Notes: a model not told the origin generated them from the letters alone. A DNA stretch of 64,000 nucleotides from Rhodophyticola porphyridii (GCF_003688285.1 NZ_RCNT01000001.1:62001-126000); one strand, 5' to 3'; counted from the first letter of the stretch, positions 54,289 through 64,000 are shown. A program made the numbers and translations.

Positions 54289-55392
54289 TCAGGGCCCGTG
54301 CACCATGCTTTCACCGTTCTCTTCAGTCACCGCAATATGCTGGGCGCGGGCGCCCAGCTCCGAGAACAGCTCCGGCCCCGTGCCAGTCATCCAGGCCTGG
54401 GTGTCGAGCGCACAAATCTCGTCGAACAGCGCGGCGCGGCGGGCGGCGTCCAGATGGGCCGCAACCTCATCGAGCAGAACGAGCGGGGCGGTGCCGGTAT
54501 CTTCGCGAAGCGCGCGCGCATTGGCGAGAACGAGCGAGATCAGAAGCGCTTTCTGCTCGCCGGTGGAGCATTGCGGCGCGGGCACGCCCTTCGCGCCGTA
54601 GACCGCCGCGATGTCGCTGCGATGAGGTCCGATCAGGGTCCGCCCCGCGGCCATGTCGCGGCTGCGGAACTGCGCGAATGCCGCCGCAAAATCGTTGGGC
54701 GCAACAAGCGTCTCGCCGCCCTCCGCTTCGTCCAAGGAAAGATCAGCCGTGGGAAATACGGTTTCGGCATTGGCCTGCGCGGATGCGATCCGGTCCAGCG
54801 TGGCGCGGCGGTTGGCGATGATTTTCGACGCATTGTCGGCCATCTGCGCTTCCACGGCGTCATACCAATGGGCATCCCTTACCATGTCCTTCAGAAGCCG
54901 GTTCCGCTCCCGCATGGCCTTGTCATAGGCCAGCACGGCCTCCGCATGGTCCGGCGTGAAACTCATCGTCATCCTGTCGAAGAATCGCCGCCGCCCCTCG
55001 GCACCCTCGATCCAGAGCCGGTCCTGGGAGGGGACAAGCCAGACCATGCGCAGGATGCGCGCCAGCCGGGTTTGCGGGGCCGATTTTCCGTCGATGCGAA
55101 GCGTACGGGGCTGGGCGGCCTCGGCCCCGGTTTCAAGGTCATGGGTCAGACTGCCGGCCACTTCTGCCCTGATCTTCCACCCCAGTCCTTCGGGCTTGCG
55201 CGCGATCTCTTCGGCGCTGGCCCGACGCAACCCCCGACCGGGGGACAGCAGCGACACCGCCTCCAGAATATTGGTCTTGCCCGCACCATTGGGGCCATGA
55301 AGCGCGACGGGACGCCCGTCCAGAACGAGCCTTGCCTGTCTGTGGGAGCGGAAATGCGACAGGACCAGTGAGGAGAGGTAAAGCGCGCTCAT
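54289..55392 (-). CDS. recF: DNA replication and repair protein RecF
   Basis: The 367 aa SMC-like ABC ATPase loads RecA at gaps in daughter-strand DNA. It carries Walker A HGPNGAGKTNILEAV, the signature region STGEQKALLISLVLANARAL and Walker B PLVLLDEVAAHLDAARR. It lies between dnaN and gyrB as in most bacteria. Confidence 0.95.
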   Translation of the reverse strand: MSALYLSSLVLSHFRSHRQARLVLDGRPVALHGPNGAGKTNILEAVSLLSPGRGLRRASAEEIARKPEGLGWKIRAEVAGSLTHDLETGAEAAQPRTLRIDGKSAPQTRLARILRMVWLVPSQDRLWIEGAEGRRRFFDRMTMSFTPDHAEAVLAYDKAMRERNRLLKDMVRDAHWYDAVEAQMADNASKIIANRRATLDRIASAQANAETVFPTADLSLDEAEGGETLVAPNDFAAAFAQFRSRDMAAGRTLIGPHRSDIAAVYGAKGVPAPQCSTGEQKALLISLVLANARALREDTGTAPLVLLDEVAAHLDAARRAALFDEICALDTQAWMTGTGPELFSELGARAQHIAVTEENGESMVHGP

Positions 55393-55456
55393 ATCAGCCG
55401 CTTCTCTTTTTTCGTGATATCCCCGCCGGAGACGTGGATCGCCGGCCCGTCACCCC

Positions 55457-56575
55457 TCAGACACGCATCGGCATGACGACATAGACCGCTGAACTGTCGC
55501 CGCCTTCCTGCATCAGCGTCGGGTCGCCGGCGGAGTTGAACAGGAACACGGCATTTTCCCGGTCGACCTGCGACGCGATTTCCAGCAGGTACTTCGCGTT
55601 GAACCCGATTTCCAGCCGCTCGTCGGCATAGGCCACGGCCAGTTCCTCTTCGGCATTCCCGCTATCGGGGGCATTGACGGACAGGATCAGCCTGTCCTCG
55701 TCAAGCTGGAGCTTGACCGCACGTGAGCGTTCCGAGGACACCGTGGCGACCCTGTCGACCGCCTTGGCGAAATCCTTCGCATCGACTTCCATCTTGCGGG
55801 TGTTGCCCGTGGGAATGACGCGGGAGTAATCCGGGAATGTCCCGTCGATGACCTTCGAGGTCAGGGTGATCTCCGGCGTGGCGAAGCGGATTTTCGTCTC
55901 CGAAACCGAAACGGCGATCTCGGCCTCGTCATCTTCCAGAAGCTTGCGCAATTCGCCGACGGTTTTACGGGGCACGATCACACCGGGCAGCGTTTCCGCG
56001 CCATCGGGCAGAGCCGCGTCGACCCGCGCCAGACGATGACCATCGGTCGCCACCGCCCGCAGTACCTTGCCGGTCTCGCTATCGGCGACATGGAAATAGA
56101 CGCCGTTCAGATAGTAGCGGGTTTCCTCGGTCGAGATGGCGAATTTCGATTTGTCGAAGAGGCGCCGGAGGACCGGAGCGGGCGCGGAGAAATTGGCCGA
56201 GTATTCCGAGGAGGTCATCACCGGAAAATCCTCTTTCGGAAGCGTGGCCAGCGAGAAATTCGAACGTCCGGCTTCCACCGACAACCTCCCCGACGCGCCA
56301 TCGTCTGTCAGCCGCACCAAGGCGCCATCGGGCAGTTTGCGCACGATCTCGTGCAGCGTGACCGCATTGACCGTGGTTGCACCCGCCCGCTCGACCTGAG
56401 CGTTGATCTTGTCGACGACCTCGATATCCAGATCCGTCGCGCGGAACGAGACCGTATCGCCCTCGGCCTCGATCAGCACATTGGCGAGGATCGGGATGGT
56501 GTTGCGGCGTTCGACCACGGATTGCGCTTGGCTTACCGCGCTCAACAAGGTGGCGCGTTCGATCGAGATTTTCAT
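55457..56575 (-). CDS. dnaN: DNA polymerase III beta subunit (sliding clamp)
   Basis: The 372 aa clamp protein has three similar domains. The N-terminus (KISIERATLLSAVSQAQSVVERRNTIP), the middle PVLRRLFDKSKFAISTEETRYYLNGV and the C-terminal VYVVMPMRV ending match DnaN. It encircles DNA and tethers polymerase III. It is followed by recF 64 bp downstream. Confidence 0.97.
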   Translation of the reverse strand: MKISIERATLLSAVSQAQSVVERRNTIPILANVLIEAEGDTVSFRATDLDIEVVDKINAQVERAGATTVNAVTLHEIVRKLPDGALVRLTDDGASGRLSVEAGRSNFSLATLPKEDFPVMTSSEYSANFSAPAPVLRRLFDKSKFAISTEETRYYLNGVYFHVADSETGKVLRAVATDGHRLARVDAALPDGAETLPGVIVPRKTVGELRKLLEDDEAEIAVSVSETKIRFATPEITLTSKVIDGTFPDYSRVIPTGNTRKMEVDAKDFAKAVDRVATVSSERSRAVKLQLDEDRLILSVNAPDSGNAEEELAVAYADERLEIGFNAKYLLEIASQVDRENAVFLFNSAGDPTLMQEGGDSSAVYVVMPMRV

Positions 56576-56764
56576 GCCCAGGCTCCGACAGATAGCGGGG
56601 CGCAGAGAGTATCCCCTCCGCCCGCAGGCTCAAGTGTTTTATTGAGTGTCGCGGATCGGGCCCCGGCGTCAATGGGGTTGGGCCCGATTTCCCGCGATAT
56701 GAGGCACTTAAAACGGTTTCAGGTTCTCGCTTGCCGGTTTCCCGGGCGCGCGCGCCGAAAGGCG

Positions 56765-58150
56765 CTACGCCTCCAGCATCCGGCGCAGCAACTCCGCATC
56801 CTCGGCGATCTGGCTGTCGACGGCCATCAGTTCCTCGATCTTGCGGACGCCGTGCAGGATGGTCGTGTGATCGCGTCGGCCCAGCTTGAGCCCGATCTCG
56901 GGCAGGGACCGCGTGGTCAGCTTTTTGCAAAGATACATCGCCATCTGCCGGGGGCGTGCATTGTTGCGCGCACGGCTGGGTCCAAGCAGATCCGCCTGAC
57001 GGATATGGTAGTGCTCGCACACCTTCTTGACGATTTCGTCCATTGTCACCTTGCGGTCGGTCGCGCGCAGGATGTCGGACAGGCATTCCTGGGTCAGATC
57101 CATGGTGATCTCGGACCCGATCAGATCGGCAAAGGCGAAAAGCCGGGTCAGCGCGCCTTCGAGCACCCGGACATTGGTTGAGATGCGGTGCGCCACGAAT
57201 TCCAGAACGCCCGGAGCGATCTGCAGTTTGGGATAGCGTTCGCGATACGTCTCCGCCTTGGTTTGCAGGATGCCCAGCCGCAACTCGTAATCGGTGGGGT
57301 GGAGATCGACGACAAGGCCGCAGGCCAGCCGTGAGGCGATGCGGTTGTCGAGATTCTCCATATCCACCGGAGCCCGGTCCCCGGAGATCACGATTTGCTT
57401 GCCCATCTCGATCAAGGCATTGAACGTGTGGAAAAACTCTTCCTGTGTGGAGTTCTTTCCGGCGATGAACTGAACGTCGTCGACCATCAGCACATCGACC
57501 GAGCGGAACATCTCTTTGAAGCCGATCGTGTCCTTTTCGCGAAGCGCGCGGACGAAGCGATACATGAACTGCTCGGCCGAAACGTAAAGAATACGCAACT
57601 GAGGCTGGCGGGTCTGCAGCTCCCACGCGATGGCATGCATCAGATGCGTCTTGCCGAGACCGACGCCGCCGTAAAGAAACAGCGGATTGAAGGAGACCGG
57701 GCCGCCTTCTGCCACGCGCCGGGCCGCGGCATGGGCCAACTCGTTCGGCTTGCCCACAACGAATGCATCGAACGTGAAGTTCTGGTTGAGCGATGCGTTG
57801 AGCAGCCCGTTGCCGTTGCCATTATTGCCACCCACATTGACGGGCTCCGGCGACGGGATGGCATCGGGCGCCGTGTCTGCGGAATGTGGGGCGGGTTTTG
57901 CCTTGGCGGCGGGATCGACGGTGAATTCGATCCGGTCCGCGCCGACCCCGGCGGAAATCAGATGACGGAGGATCACGTCGCCAAAGTTCTGCGACACCCA
58001 TGAGCCGATGAATTTTGCGGGAACAAGAAAGCGGACAATGCCATCTTCAAAACTGTGGAAGGTAATCGGTTCGATCCAGGCTGAAAAATTGTTCTTCCCA
58101 ATCGACTTCATCAATTCGCCGCGGACATGTCCCCAGGTTTCATCAGTCAT
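56765..58150 (-). CDS. dnaA: Chromosomal replication initiator DnaA
   Basis: The 461 aa AAA+ protein binds and melts oriC. Domain I is residues ~1-80, followed by a Pro/Asn-rich linker (NNGNGNG), the AAA+ domain with Walker A GGVGLGKTHL and Walker B VLMVDDVQF, and domain IV with the DnaA-box-binding helix GLKLGRRDHTTILHGVRKI. The gene precedes dnaN by 189 bp and is preceded by the largest gap in the window (58151-58830). Confidence 0.97.
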   Translation of the reverse strand: MTDETWGHVRGELMKSIGKNNFSAWIEPITFHSFEDGIVRFLVPAKFIGSWVSQNFGDVILRHLISAGVGADRIEFTVDPAAKAKPAPHSADTAPDAIPSPEPVNVGGNNGNGNGLLNASLNQNFTFDAFVVGKPNELAHAAARRVAEGGPVSFNPLFLYGGVGLGKTHLMHAIAWELQTRQPQLRILYVSAEQFMYRFVRALREKDTIGFKEMFRSVDVLMVDDVQFIAGKNSTQEEFFHTFNALIEMGKQIVISGDRAPVDMENLDNRIASRLACGLVVDLHPTDYELRLGILQTKAETYRERYPKLQIAPGVLEFVAHRISTNVRVLEGALTRLFAFADLIGSEITMDLTQECLSDILRATDRKVTMDEIVKKVCEHYHIRQADLLGPSRARNNARPRQMAMYLCKKLTTRSLPEIGLKLGRRDHTTILHGVRKIEELMAVDSQIAEDAELLRRMLEA

Positions 58151-58774
58151 TTTATACCCGTCTTTTTGTTATCGGATCGCTGCCAAGCCAACCCGCGAGC
58201 CGCCCCGCCGGACGGCTCTGTTATGCGTTCACGTGTGATCTGACGGTCTGCGACAAAACCCGGCGACATTGATGCAAAAGCATCATGCCCAATCGCCGGA
58301 TCACGTCTACAACGGTCCATGCCAATGGCACAGACCTCACGACAAAGCCCGAACTAACGATCAAGGCCCGAAAACACCGGAACCCTGACACGTGCTTGCA
58401 GCGCTTTGACGCTCTGCGGGTACTGAGACATCGCTGGCCTCACCTGACCTTGGGCGACAAGCGCCTTCCAGCCGTGAGACGACATTTCAGAGCGACCGAC
58501 ATATGCCCGTCCGGCCGCTGTCATCATGCCGATGGGGAACCCTGACCGGTGTTTGAAAAACACCACCGAACATCAATCCGCCGAAGCGTCTGGATGCCCG
58601 TCCAAGGCCCGTTCCCATCCGTTCTGTCCCCCCAGACAATCTGAATCACAAGGGCAAGCTAGCGGGAGTCCGGGACGCCTCGCAACATCTCTTCGTGCTT
58701 GACTCCGGCCATTCCGGCAATCGAATCTGGGTGTGGGAATTTAGCGCCTTGATCCGACATCATATTTTGATCAC
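58151..58774. other. Intergenic region upstream of dnaA (624 bp, GANTC cluster)
   Basis: No convincing gene is visible; short open frames on either strand (for example 58354-58566 minus) lack ribosome-binding sites and family character. Four GANTC sites (58643, 58666, 58701, 58723) fall within 85 bp, where roughly one per 256 bp is expected by chance. A 7-bp hairpin (58548-58554 with 58558-58564) is present. I found no close matches to the DnaA box TTATCCACA, so oriC cannot be claimed. The region presumably contains the dnaA promoter. Confidence 0.6.
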
Positions 58775-58806
58775 AAAAAAAAGCGCCCCTGTCGGAGCGC
58801 CTTTAA
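58775..58806 (-). terminator. Rho-independent terminator of rpsT
   Basis: On the minus strand the stem GGCGCTCC/GGGGCGCT, with a GACA loop, is followed by T8. It starts ~27 bp after the rpsT stop. Confidence 0.8.
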
Positions 58807-58830
58807 AACAAGGGTTAACCAATCGCTTTA

Positions 58831-59097
58831 TCAGGCGCCAAGCGCCTTAACGCGAGCGGATAGCCGCGACATTTTCCGTGCGACGGTGTTCTTGTGCAAC
58901 ACCCCTTTGGTGACGCCCCGCATCAATTCGGGCTGGGCCTCGCGCAGGGCGGTTTGCGCAGCGGCCTGATCGCCGGAGGCGATCGCTTCCTCGACTTTGC
59001 GCAGGTAGGTGCGGATCCGCGAGCGGCGGGCTTTGTTTATGGCGAAGCGGCGCTCGTTCTGACGGGCGCGTTTCTTGGCTTGAGGCGAATTTGCCAT
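58831..59097 (-). CDS. rpsT: 30S ribosomal protein S20
   Basis: The 88 aa basic protein binds 16S rRNA in the 30S body. [20 protein letters not shown] is diagnostic at the N-terminus, and the middle [16 protein letters not shown] and C-terminal [20 protein letters not shown] are as expected. ATG 59097 has AAGGGAAA upstream. It is a stand-alone unit with its own terminator. Confidence 0.97.
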   Translation of the reverse strand: MANSPQAKKRARQNERRFAINKARRSRIRTYLRKVEEAIASGDQAAAQTALREAQPELMRGVTKGVLHKNTVARKMSRLSARVKALGA

Positions 59098-59306
59098 ATC
59101 GGTTTCCCTTCGGATGGGTCTGTTGAATATCTGTCGCGCAACGAGACCACACCCAGGGTTTGCGAACCGGGCAAATCTGGCCAGAGCGGGCCTCACGCGC
59201 ATGTATCGGGGGCATCTAAGGGATTCGCGCCGCGAAGGGAAGAGGTTTCGCGGCCGGCCCGGAGCGGCCCGGGCGTTGCGCCATCACCGCCGATGCCGAC
59301 CAAGCC

Positions 59307-60083
59307 CTACTTGTCGCGGAATTGCGCCTCGCGTTTTTCCAGAAAGGCGGCCATGCCCTCTTTCTGATCCTCGGTCGCGAAAAGTGCGTGGAACAGGCGA
59401 CGCTCGAAAAGCAGACCTTCGCGCAGTGTCGTTTCGTAGCTGCGATTGACCGCTTCCTTCACGGCCATGGCGGTCAGCGCCGATTTCTCGGCGATCTTGG
59501 CCGCGGCTCCCATCGCCTCATCCATGAGTTTCTTGGCGGGCACCACCCGGGACACGAGACCCGAACGCTCGGCTTCTTCGGCGGTCATGAACCGGCCGGT
59601 CAGATGCATGTCCATGGATTTCGACTTGCCCACGAACCGGGTAAGGCGCTGGGTTCCGCCGATGCCGGCGACGGTGCCCAGATTGATCTCGGGCTGGCCG
59701 AATTTGGCGGTGTCGGCGGCAATGATGAAATCGCACATCATCGCCAGTTCGCATCCGCCGCCAAGCGCATATCCCGCCACGGCGGCTATGATCGGTTTGC
59801 GGCATTTCAGGATCTGGTCGGCCTCGTCGCCGAACAGATTGTCGGTGAAGGCCTCGACGAAGGTCTTGGTTGACATCTCCTTGATATCGGCGCCGGCGGC
59901 GAAAGCCTTGTCCGATCCCGTCAGCACGATGACGCGAACCTTGTCATTCTGCTCGACGGCTTTCAGTGCTTTCGACAGCTCCCCCAGAAGCTGACTGTTG
60001 AGCGCGTTCATCGCGTCGGGACGGTTCAGCTTGATCAGGGCAATATGATCTTCGATATCGACGATCAGGGTCTCATAGGCCAT
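59307..60083 (-). CDS. Enoyl-CoA hydratase
   Basis: The 258 aa crotonase-fold enzyme hydrates trans-2-enoyl-CoA in beta-oxidation. Oxyanion-hole motifs are in [13 protein letters not shown] and [17 protein letters not shown], and catalytic Glu residues in [18 protein letters not shown]. Conserved position between mutM and rpsT is typical of Rhodobacteraceae. Specificity (short- versus medium-chain) is not resolved. Confidence 0.94.
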   Translation of the reverse strand: MAYETLIVDIEDHIALIKLNRPDAMNALNSQLLGELSKALKAVEQNDKVRVIVLTGSDKAFAAGADIKEMSTKTFVEAFTDNLFGDEADQILKCRKPIIAAVAGYALGGGCELAMMCDFIIAADTAKFGQPEINLGTVAGIGGTQRLTRFVGKSKSMDMHLTGRFMTAEEAERSGLVSRVVPAKKLMDEAMGAAAKIAEKSALTAMAVKEAVNRSYETTLREGLLFERRLFHALFATEDQKEGMAAFLEKREAQFRDK

Positions 60084-60150
60084 GCGGGCGGGCGCCTCTG
60101 GTTGTTCAACTTAAGGCGTTAGGGTTAGCAGTCTGATGCGCGGGTTCAAG

Positions 60151-61014
60151 CTATCTTTGACATGATGCGCAGTAAAAAGAGGATCGTCCGGATTGCACGA
60201 TCCGGCGGATTTTCCCGTGACATCCGGGGGTTGAGCAGGGCTCGCCTGCCCTGTCATACACCCGAAAGTTATGTTGAAAATACCCGAGTTCGCCGTTGGT
60301 CTGCCGGTGATCGCGCAGCGAGGAGCCGCCGGCTTCGATCGCTTCAGAGATGACATCGCGGATCACCGGAACCAGCCCCGCGATGCGCGCCGCCGAGATC
60401 CGGCCCGCCAGACGTTTTGGCGAAATCCTTGCCCGGTGAAGCGCCTCGCAGACATAGATATTGCCCAGACCGGCAATGATACGCTGATCCAGCAGCGCGG
60501 TCTTGATCGGGGTTCTGCGCCCGCTCAGGCGTTCGGCGAGATAGGTTTCGTTGAACCGGTTGCCAAGCGGCTCGGGGCCCAGACCGGCCAGAAGCCAATG
60601 CGAGTCCAGATCAGCGGTGGCGGTCAGGTCCATGGCGCCGAAACGCCTTGCGTCGTTGAAGGTCACCCGCACGCCATTTGCCATGTCGATTACCACATGG
60701 TCATGCTTTTCCGGCAGCGGGTGGCTGTGATGAAACTGCCCCGGAACGCTCTGCCCGGCATCCCCCGAGATCAGCATCCGGCCCGACATGCCCAGATGGA
60801 TGATCAGCGTTTCGCCGGTGTCGAGATCGGCCAGGATGTATTTCGAGCGACGCCGCAGGGCCGTGACCGTCGCGTCCCTTAGCCGGGTAGCCATATCCGG
60901 CGGCAGCGGCCAGCGCAGATCGGGCCTGCGCGCCTCGGCCCGCACGATCCGGACATGCTCCATCACAGGGGCCAGCCCGCGACGCACTGTCTCGACCTCT
61001 GGAAGTTCGGGCAA
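60151..61014 (-). CDS. mutM: Formamidopyrimidine-DNA glycosylase (8-oxoG glycosylase)
   Basis: The 287 aa bifunctional glycosylase/AP lyase excises oxidised purines. The N-terminal [13 protein letters not shown] has the catalytic Pro2-Glu3, the middle has a lysine in the [10 protein letters not shown] region, and the C-terminal zinc finger is CSTPGC...YCASC. It is divergent from ubiE with 91 bp between starts. Confidence 0.96.
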   Translation of the reverse strand: MPELPEVETVRRGLAPVMEHVRIVRAEARRPDLRWPLPPDMATRLRDATVTALRRRSKYILADLDTGETLIIHLGMSGRMLISGDAGQSVPGQFHHSHPLPEKHDHVVIDMANGVRVTFNDARRFGAMDLTATADLDSHWLLAGLGPEPLGNRFNETYLAERLSGRRTPIKTALLDQRIIAGLGNIYVCEALHRARISPKRLAGRISAARIAGLVPVIRDVISEAIEAGGSSLRDHRQTNGELGYFQHNFRVYDRAGEPCSTPGCHGKIRRIVQSGRSSFYCASCQR

Positions 61015-61104
61015 AGCGGGCTTTCCTTGTGTGGGGCGGGCGGTGTATCCGCGGGGGCAGAGCCCACCATTACAAGGGCAGACCGATCAGGAGGGCAAGA
61101 GCCC

Positions 61105-61857
61105 ATGAGCGAGAACGACACCCGCACTACCCATTTCGGGTTCCAGACCGTGGGCGAGGATGACAAGGCGGGCATGGTCCATGGCGTCTTTACCAATGTC
61201 GCTTCGCGCTATGACGTGATGAACGATGTTATGTCGGTCGGCATCCACCGGGTGTGGAAAGATGCGATGATGGATTGGCTGGCCCCGCGCGACGGGCAAT
61301 CCCTGCTGGATGTGGCGGGCGGTACCGGCGATATCGCCTTCCGGTTTCTCAAACGCGCACCCGGGGCCGGGGCGACAGTGCTGGATATGACGGAATCGAT
61401 GCTGCTGGAGGGGCAGAAGCGGGCCGAAGCCGCGCAACTGGCGGAAAAGCTCGGCTGGGTCGTGGGCGATGCCATGGCCTTGCCCTTCGAGGCGAACAGC
61501 TTCGATGTCTACACGATCAGCTTCGGCATAAGAAACGTGACCCGCATCCCCGATGCCCTGGCCGAGGCGTTTCGCGTCCTGAAGCCGGGAGGCCGCCTGA
61601 TGGTGCTGGAATTCAGCCAGTTGCCCAATGAGGGGCTTCAGAAACTCTACGATCTCTATTCCTTCAACGTGATCCCGCGCATGGGGCAGATGGTTGCGAA
61701 TGACCGGGACAGCTATCAGTATCTCGTCGAGTCGATCCGCAACTTTCCCGAGCAGGAGGTGTTTGCCGGGATGATCCGGCAGGCCGGGTTCGACCAGGTG
61801 AAATACCGCAATCTCAGCATGGGTATCGCGGCACTGCATTCGGGGTGGAAAATCTAA
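61105..61857 (+). CDS. ubiE: Ubiquinone/menaquinone C-methyltransferase UbiE
   Basis: The 250 aa SAM-dependent enzyme methylates the ring of demethyl-quinone intermediates. [19 protein letters not shown], the SAM motif [16 protein letters not shown] and the downstream [18 protein letters not shown] are family-defining. CAGGAGGG precedes the ATG at 61105. It is separated by 3 bp from ubiB. Confidence 0.96.
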   Translation: MSENDTRTTHFGFQTVGEDDKAGMVHGVFTNVASRYDVMNDVMSVGIHRVWKDAMMDWLAPRDGQSLLDVAGGTGDIAFRFLKRAPGAGATVLDMTESMLLEGQKRAEAAQLAEKLGWVVGDAMALPFEANSFDVYTISFGIRNVTRIPDALAEAFRVLKPGGRLMVLEFSQLPNEGLQKLYDLYSFNVIPRMGQMVANDRDSYQYLVESIRNFPEQEVFAGMIRQAGFDQVKYRNLSMGIAALHSGWKI

Positions 61858-61860
61858 CCG

Positions 61861-63384
61861 ATGCGAGGCCCCCACAACATCTGGCGCGTGATCCGCACCG
61901 GCGCCACATTCGAGCGGACGGGTGCGATGCGTGTCGCGCTGGAGGCACTGGATGCGCCGCGCAGCCTGCGGATCGCGGCGCGTGTCCTGGGCTGGCCCTT
62001 TGCCTGGCTTGGCCTGAAGGGCGACACCAATCTGCCGCCGGTGACGCGGGCGCTGACAGCGCTTGGCCCGGCCTACATCAAATTCGGCCAGATCCTATCT
62101 ACCAGGCCCGACGTGGTGGGCGGGGAACTGGCGACGCAATTGCGGGTTTTGCAGGACAAGCTGCCGCCATTTCCGACCGAACGCGCCAAGCAGGTCGTGG
62201 CGCGGGAACTGGAAATGCCCGTCGCGCAGATGTTTTCCGAGTTTTCCGAACCGGTCGCGGCGGCCTCCATCGCGCAGGTCCATCGGGCGCGCCTCGTGGG
62301 GACCGGGCAGGAGGTGGCTGTCAAGGTGCTGCGCCCGAACATCGAGCGTGCCTTCCGCAAGGATATCGACGCCTTCTATTTGATTGCCTGGCTGGTGGAG
62401 ACCTTGTCCCCCAACTCGCGGCGGTTGCGACCCAATGACGTTGTCGCGCATTTCGAAGGGGTTGTCCTGCGCGAGCTGGATCTGCGGATCGAAGCGGCGG
62501 CGGCCGGCGAGTTCGCCGCAAACACGGCCCGGGACGAGGGCTTCACCGTGCCGCCGGTGGAGTGGTTTCTGTGCTCCCGTCAGGTGCTGACGCTTGGCTG
62601 GGCCAAGGGCATTCCCTATGGCGACACCGAGGCGGTAATCGCCGCCGGGCATGATCGAAAAGCGATTGCCTCGCGAACCTTGCAAATGTTCCTGACCCAT
62701 GCGCTGCGCGACGGGTTTTTCCATGCGGATATGCATCAGGGCAATCTGAAGGTCGGGCCGACGGGCGATATCGTGGCACTTGATTTCGGCATCATGGGTC
62801 GGCTCGATGAATATACCCGCCGGGTCTATGCGGAGATCCTGATGGGTTTCATTCGCAAGGATTATCGCCGCGTGGCCGAGGTGCATTTCGAGGCCGGATA
62901 TGTCCCCTCGGATCGCGATATCGACGAGTTCGCGCAGGCGCTCCGCAGCGTCGGAGAGCCGATTTTCGGGATGGATGCCAGCCGTATCTCCATGGCGCGG
63001 TTGCTGGCCTATCTGTTCGATGTGACAGAGCAGTTCGGCATGGAAACGCGGACCGAGCTGATCCTGCTGCAACGCACCATGGTGGTGGTCGAGGGGGTGG
63101 CGCGATCCCTTGATCCGAATATCAACATCTGGGACGTGGCGCGCCCGGTGGTGGAAGATTACATCACCCGCAACATAGGCCCGAAGGCGCTGGTCTCGGA
63201 TTTGCTGAAAACTGCGCGCGTGTTGTCGCGCTTCGGCCCGCGCCTGCCGCAACTGGCTGAGGCGGCGCTGCTGGCGCAAAACGCCCCGCGACCGGACCCC
63301 GCGCCGTCCCGCTGGCCGGACCGGGCGCTGTTCGCGGCGATAGGCCTCCTGGCGGGCGCGGGATTGCTGGCGCTGCTGTCGTAG
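61861..63384 (+). CDS. ubiB: UbiB, atypical kinase-like protein of ubiquinone biosynthesis
   Basis: The 507 aa ABC1/ADCK-family protein has the KxGQ motif (YIKFGQILSTRPD), AAASIAQVH, the nucleotide-binding Lys in QEVAVKVLRPN, and the DFG-like ALDFGIMGRLDEY. The C-terminus is a membrane anchor (LFAAIGLLAGAGLLALLS). It is required for coenzyme Q synthesis, probably as an ATPase that mobilises quinone intermediates. It is cotranscribed with ubiE. Confidence 0.95.
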   Translation: MRGPHNIWRVIRTGATFERTGAMRVALEALDAPRSLRIAARVLGWPFAWLGLKGDTNLPPVTRALTALGPAYIKFGQILSTRPDVVGGELATQLRVLQDKLPPFPTERAKQVVARELEMPVAQMFSEFSEPVAAASIAQVHRARLVGTGQEVAVKVLRPNIERAFRKDIDAFYLIAWLVETLSPNSRRLRPNDVVAHFEGVVLRELDLRIEAAAAGEFAANTARDEGFTVPPVEWFLCSRQVLTLGWAKGIPYGDTEAVIAAGHDRKAIASRTLQMFLTHALRDGFFHADMHQGNLKVGPTGDIVALDFGIMGRLDEYTRRVYAEILMGFIRKDYRRVAEVHFEAGYVPSDRDIDEFAQALRSVGEPIFGMDASRISMARLLAYLFDVTEQFGMETRTELILLQRTMVVVEGVARSLDPNINIWDVARPVVEDYITRNIGPKALVSDLLKTARVLSRFGPRLPQLAEAALLAQNAPRPDPAPSRWPDRALFAAIGLLAGAGLLALLS

Positions 63385-63432
63385 CGGAGCGGCTGGGACG
63401 CGGTCGTAGGCTGGCCGGTGTTTCCCGGCCCT

Positions 63433-64000
63433 TTACGGATTGCGGATGCCCTGGACCAGATCGGCCGGGATGCTGATCCCGCCAGACATGTTCAGCCATG
63501 TTTGCTCATCTCGAATCATGGCCTCCTCCACACGGGCATAGGCTTGCGCGGGGCGCTCTTCCAGCAGGGTGTCATCGGCAAACGCTTCGGTGGTGAAGCT
63601 GTAGATACCCTCGGGCAGCGGGCCGCCGTCGGGGCCAACCCCGGCCCAGGTGAAGGGATCATCGCTGATGGTGAGGTTCAGGCGCTGCACTTCGCTGCCC
63701 GCCTCGTTCCGTACCACCAGTTCCATCCGGTCGGCAAGGTCGTGCGGCGGGGCGGCGAGGGTGATGGGGCTGCCGGTGAACGCCACCGGCATCTCCGCGC
63801 GTGCGTCCATCCCGACCCAGCCGCTGAGTTGGCCCATGCTCATCATCGTCATTCCGGTTTGCAGATCGCCCAGAAGCTCGTTGGTGCGAACCTGTTGTTC
63901 GACGCCCGAGAAGGTGGCGAGCTGCGTGGCGAAATCCGTGGATTCCATAGGATTCAGCGGATCCTGGTTTTCCATCTGTGTGGTCAGCATGGTCAGAAAT
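63433..64000 (-). CDS. flgD: Flagellar hook capping protein FlgD, 5' truncated by window
   Basis: The frame continues past base 64000; ATG at 63990 is internal, as codons FLT precede it and complete the motif FLTMLTTQMENQDPLNPM. The scaffold protein guides hook assembly. The C-terminal FlgD Ig-like/FLG domain contains VRNEAGSEVQRLNLTISDDPF and PLPEGIYSFTTEA. It marks the edge of a flagellar cluster outside the window. Confidence 0.93.
   Translation of the reverse strand, partial: FLTMLTTQMENQDPLNPMESTDFATQLATFSGVEQQVRTNELLGDLQTGMTMMSMGQLSGWVGMDARAEMPVAFTGSPITLAAPPHDLADRMELVVRNEAGSEVQRLNLTISDDPFTWAGVGPDGGPLPEGIYSFTTEAFADDTLLEERPAQAYARVEEAMIRDEQTWLNMSGGISIPADLVQGIRNP

Noticed and set aside
58354-58566. 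70-codon minus-strand open frame in the dnaA-rpsT gap
   Set aside because: It starts with GTG, has no convincing ribosome-binding site and shows no family resemblance.
58151-58774. oriC next to dnaA
   Set aside because: No cluster of DnaA boxes close to TTATCCACA and no clear AT-rich unwinding element were found. In alphaproteobacteria the origin is often not next to dnaA. Whole-chromosome skew would decide.

Overview
The window is about 64 kb of GC-rich chromosomal DNA from an alphaproteobacterium, most likely a member of the Rhodobacteraceae (roseobacter/Rhodobacter group). The evidence is the block ubiB-ubiE / mutM - enoyl-CoA hydratase - rpsT - dnaA - dnaN - recF - gyrB, the petABC cytochrome bc1 operon with a Rhodobacter-like Rieske protein, two Hint-domain secreted proteins, the dgcN-dgcA pair, and a TPP-riboswitch-controlled thiBPQ operon. 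No insertion sequence, prophage, CRISPR array, integrase or rRNA operon is visible. Gene packing is tight, with many 1-25 bp overlaps, and only one intergenic stretch is longer than 300 bp (upstream of dnaA).

Layout. 1-7.3 kb: 3' end of smc, a GntP-type permease, an MltB-like lytic transglycosylase, two cobalamin side-chain genes (cbiB/cobD and the PLP enzyme cobC), and a glutathionyl-hydroquinone reductase. 7.4-12.8 kb: a small unknown protein behind a dyad-bearing promoter, the D-glutamate genes dgcN-dgcA, a secreted esterase, a D-amino-acid transaminase, a VOC protein and a MOSC protein. 12.8-18 kb (minus strand): a second MltB-like protein, RNase R, dapE. 18-24.6 kb: two Hint-domain proteins, small unknowns, a MipA/OmpV porin-like protein, a GlsB-type membrane protein, dapD and a LOG-family protein. 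24.6-31.2 kb: a phytase/esterase-like protein, MepA endopeptidase, a UMF1-type MFS carrier, a thioesterase, YggT, an exported MsrA, a class IV aminotransferase and a sulfotransferase-like protein. 31.2-38.4 kb: adenine deaminase and AMP nucleosidase, HU, an EamA transporter, two pilin-like genes, aroC. 38.4-41.9 kb: TPP riboswitch and thiBPQ. 41.9-44.7 kb: petABC. 45-51.5 kb: matB, a GNAT, two GSTs, a PaiB-like protein, mtaB, dapF, tRNA-Lys. 51.7-61 kb: the replication-initiation block read leftward. 61-64 kb: ubiE, ubiB and the C-terminal part of flgD.

Themes. Cell-wall metabolism is over-represented: dapD, dapE and dapF (lysine/meso-DAP), two lytic transglycosylases, MepA, and D-amino-acid enzymes that make or dismantle D-glutamate. 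Adenine deaminase and AMP nucleosidase form a translationally coupled AMP -> adenine -> hypoxanthine salvage route. The least explained pieces are the tandem Hint-domain proteins, the pair of proteins sharing an atypical type IVb pilin-like N-terminus, and several non-coding elements: dyads upstream of 7479, of the riboswitch and of HU, Shine-Dalgarno hairpins, and a GANTC cluster upstream of dnaA.
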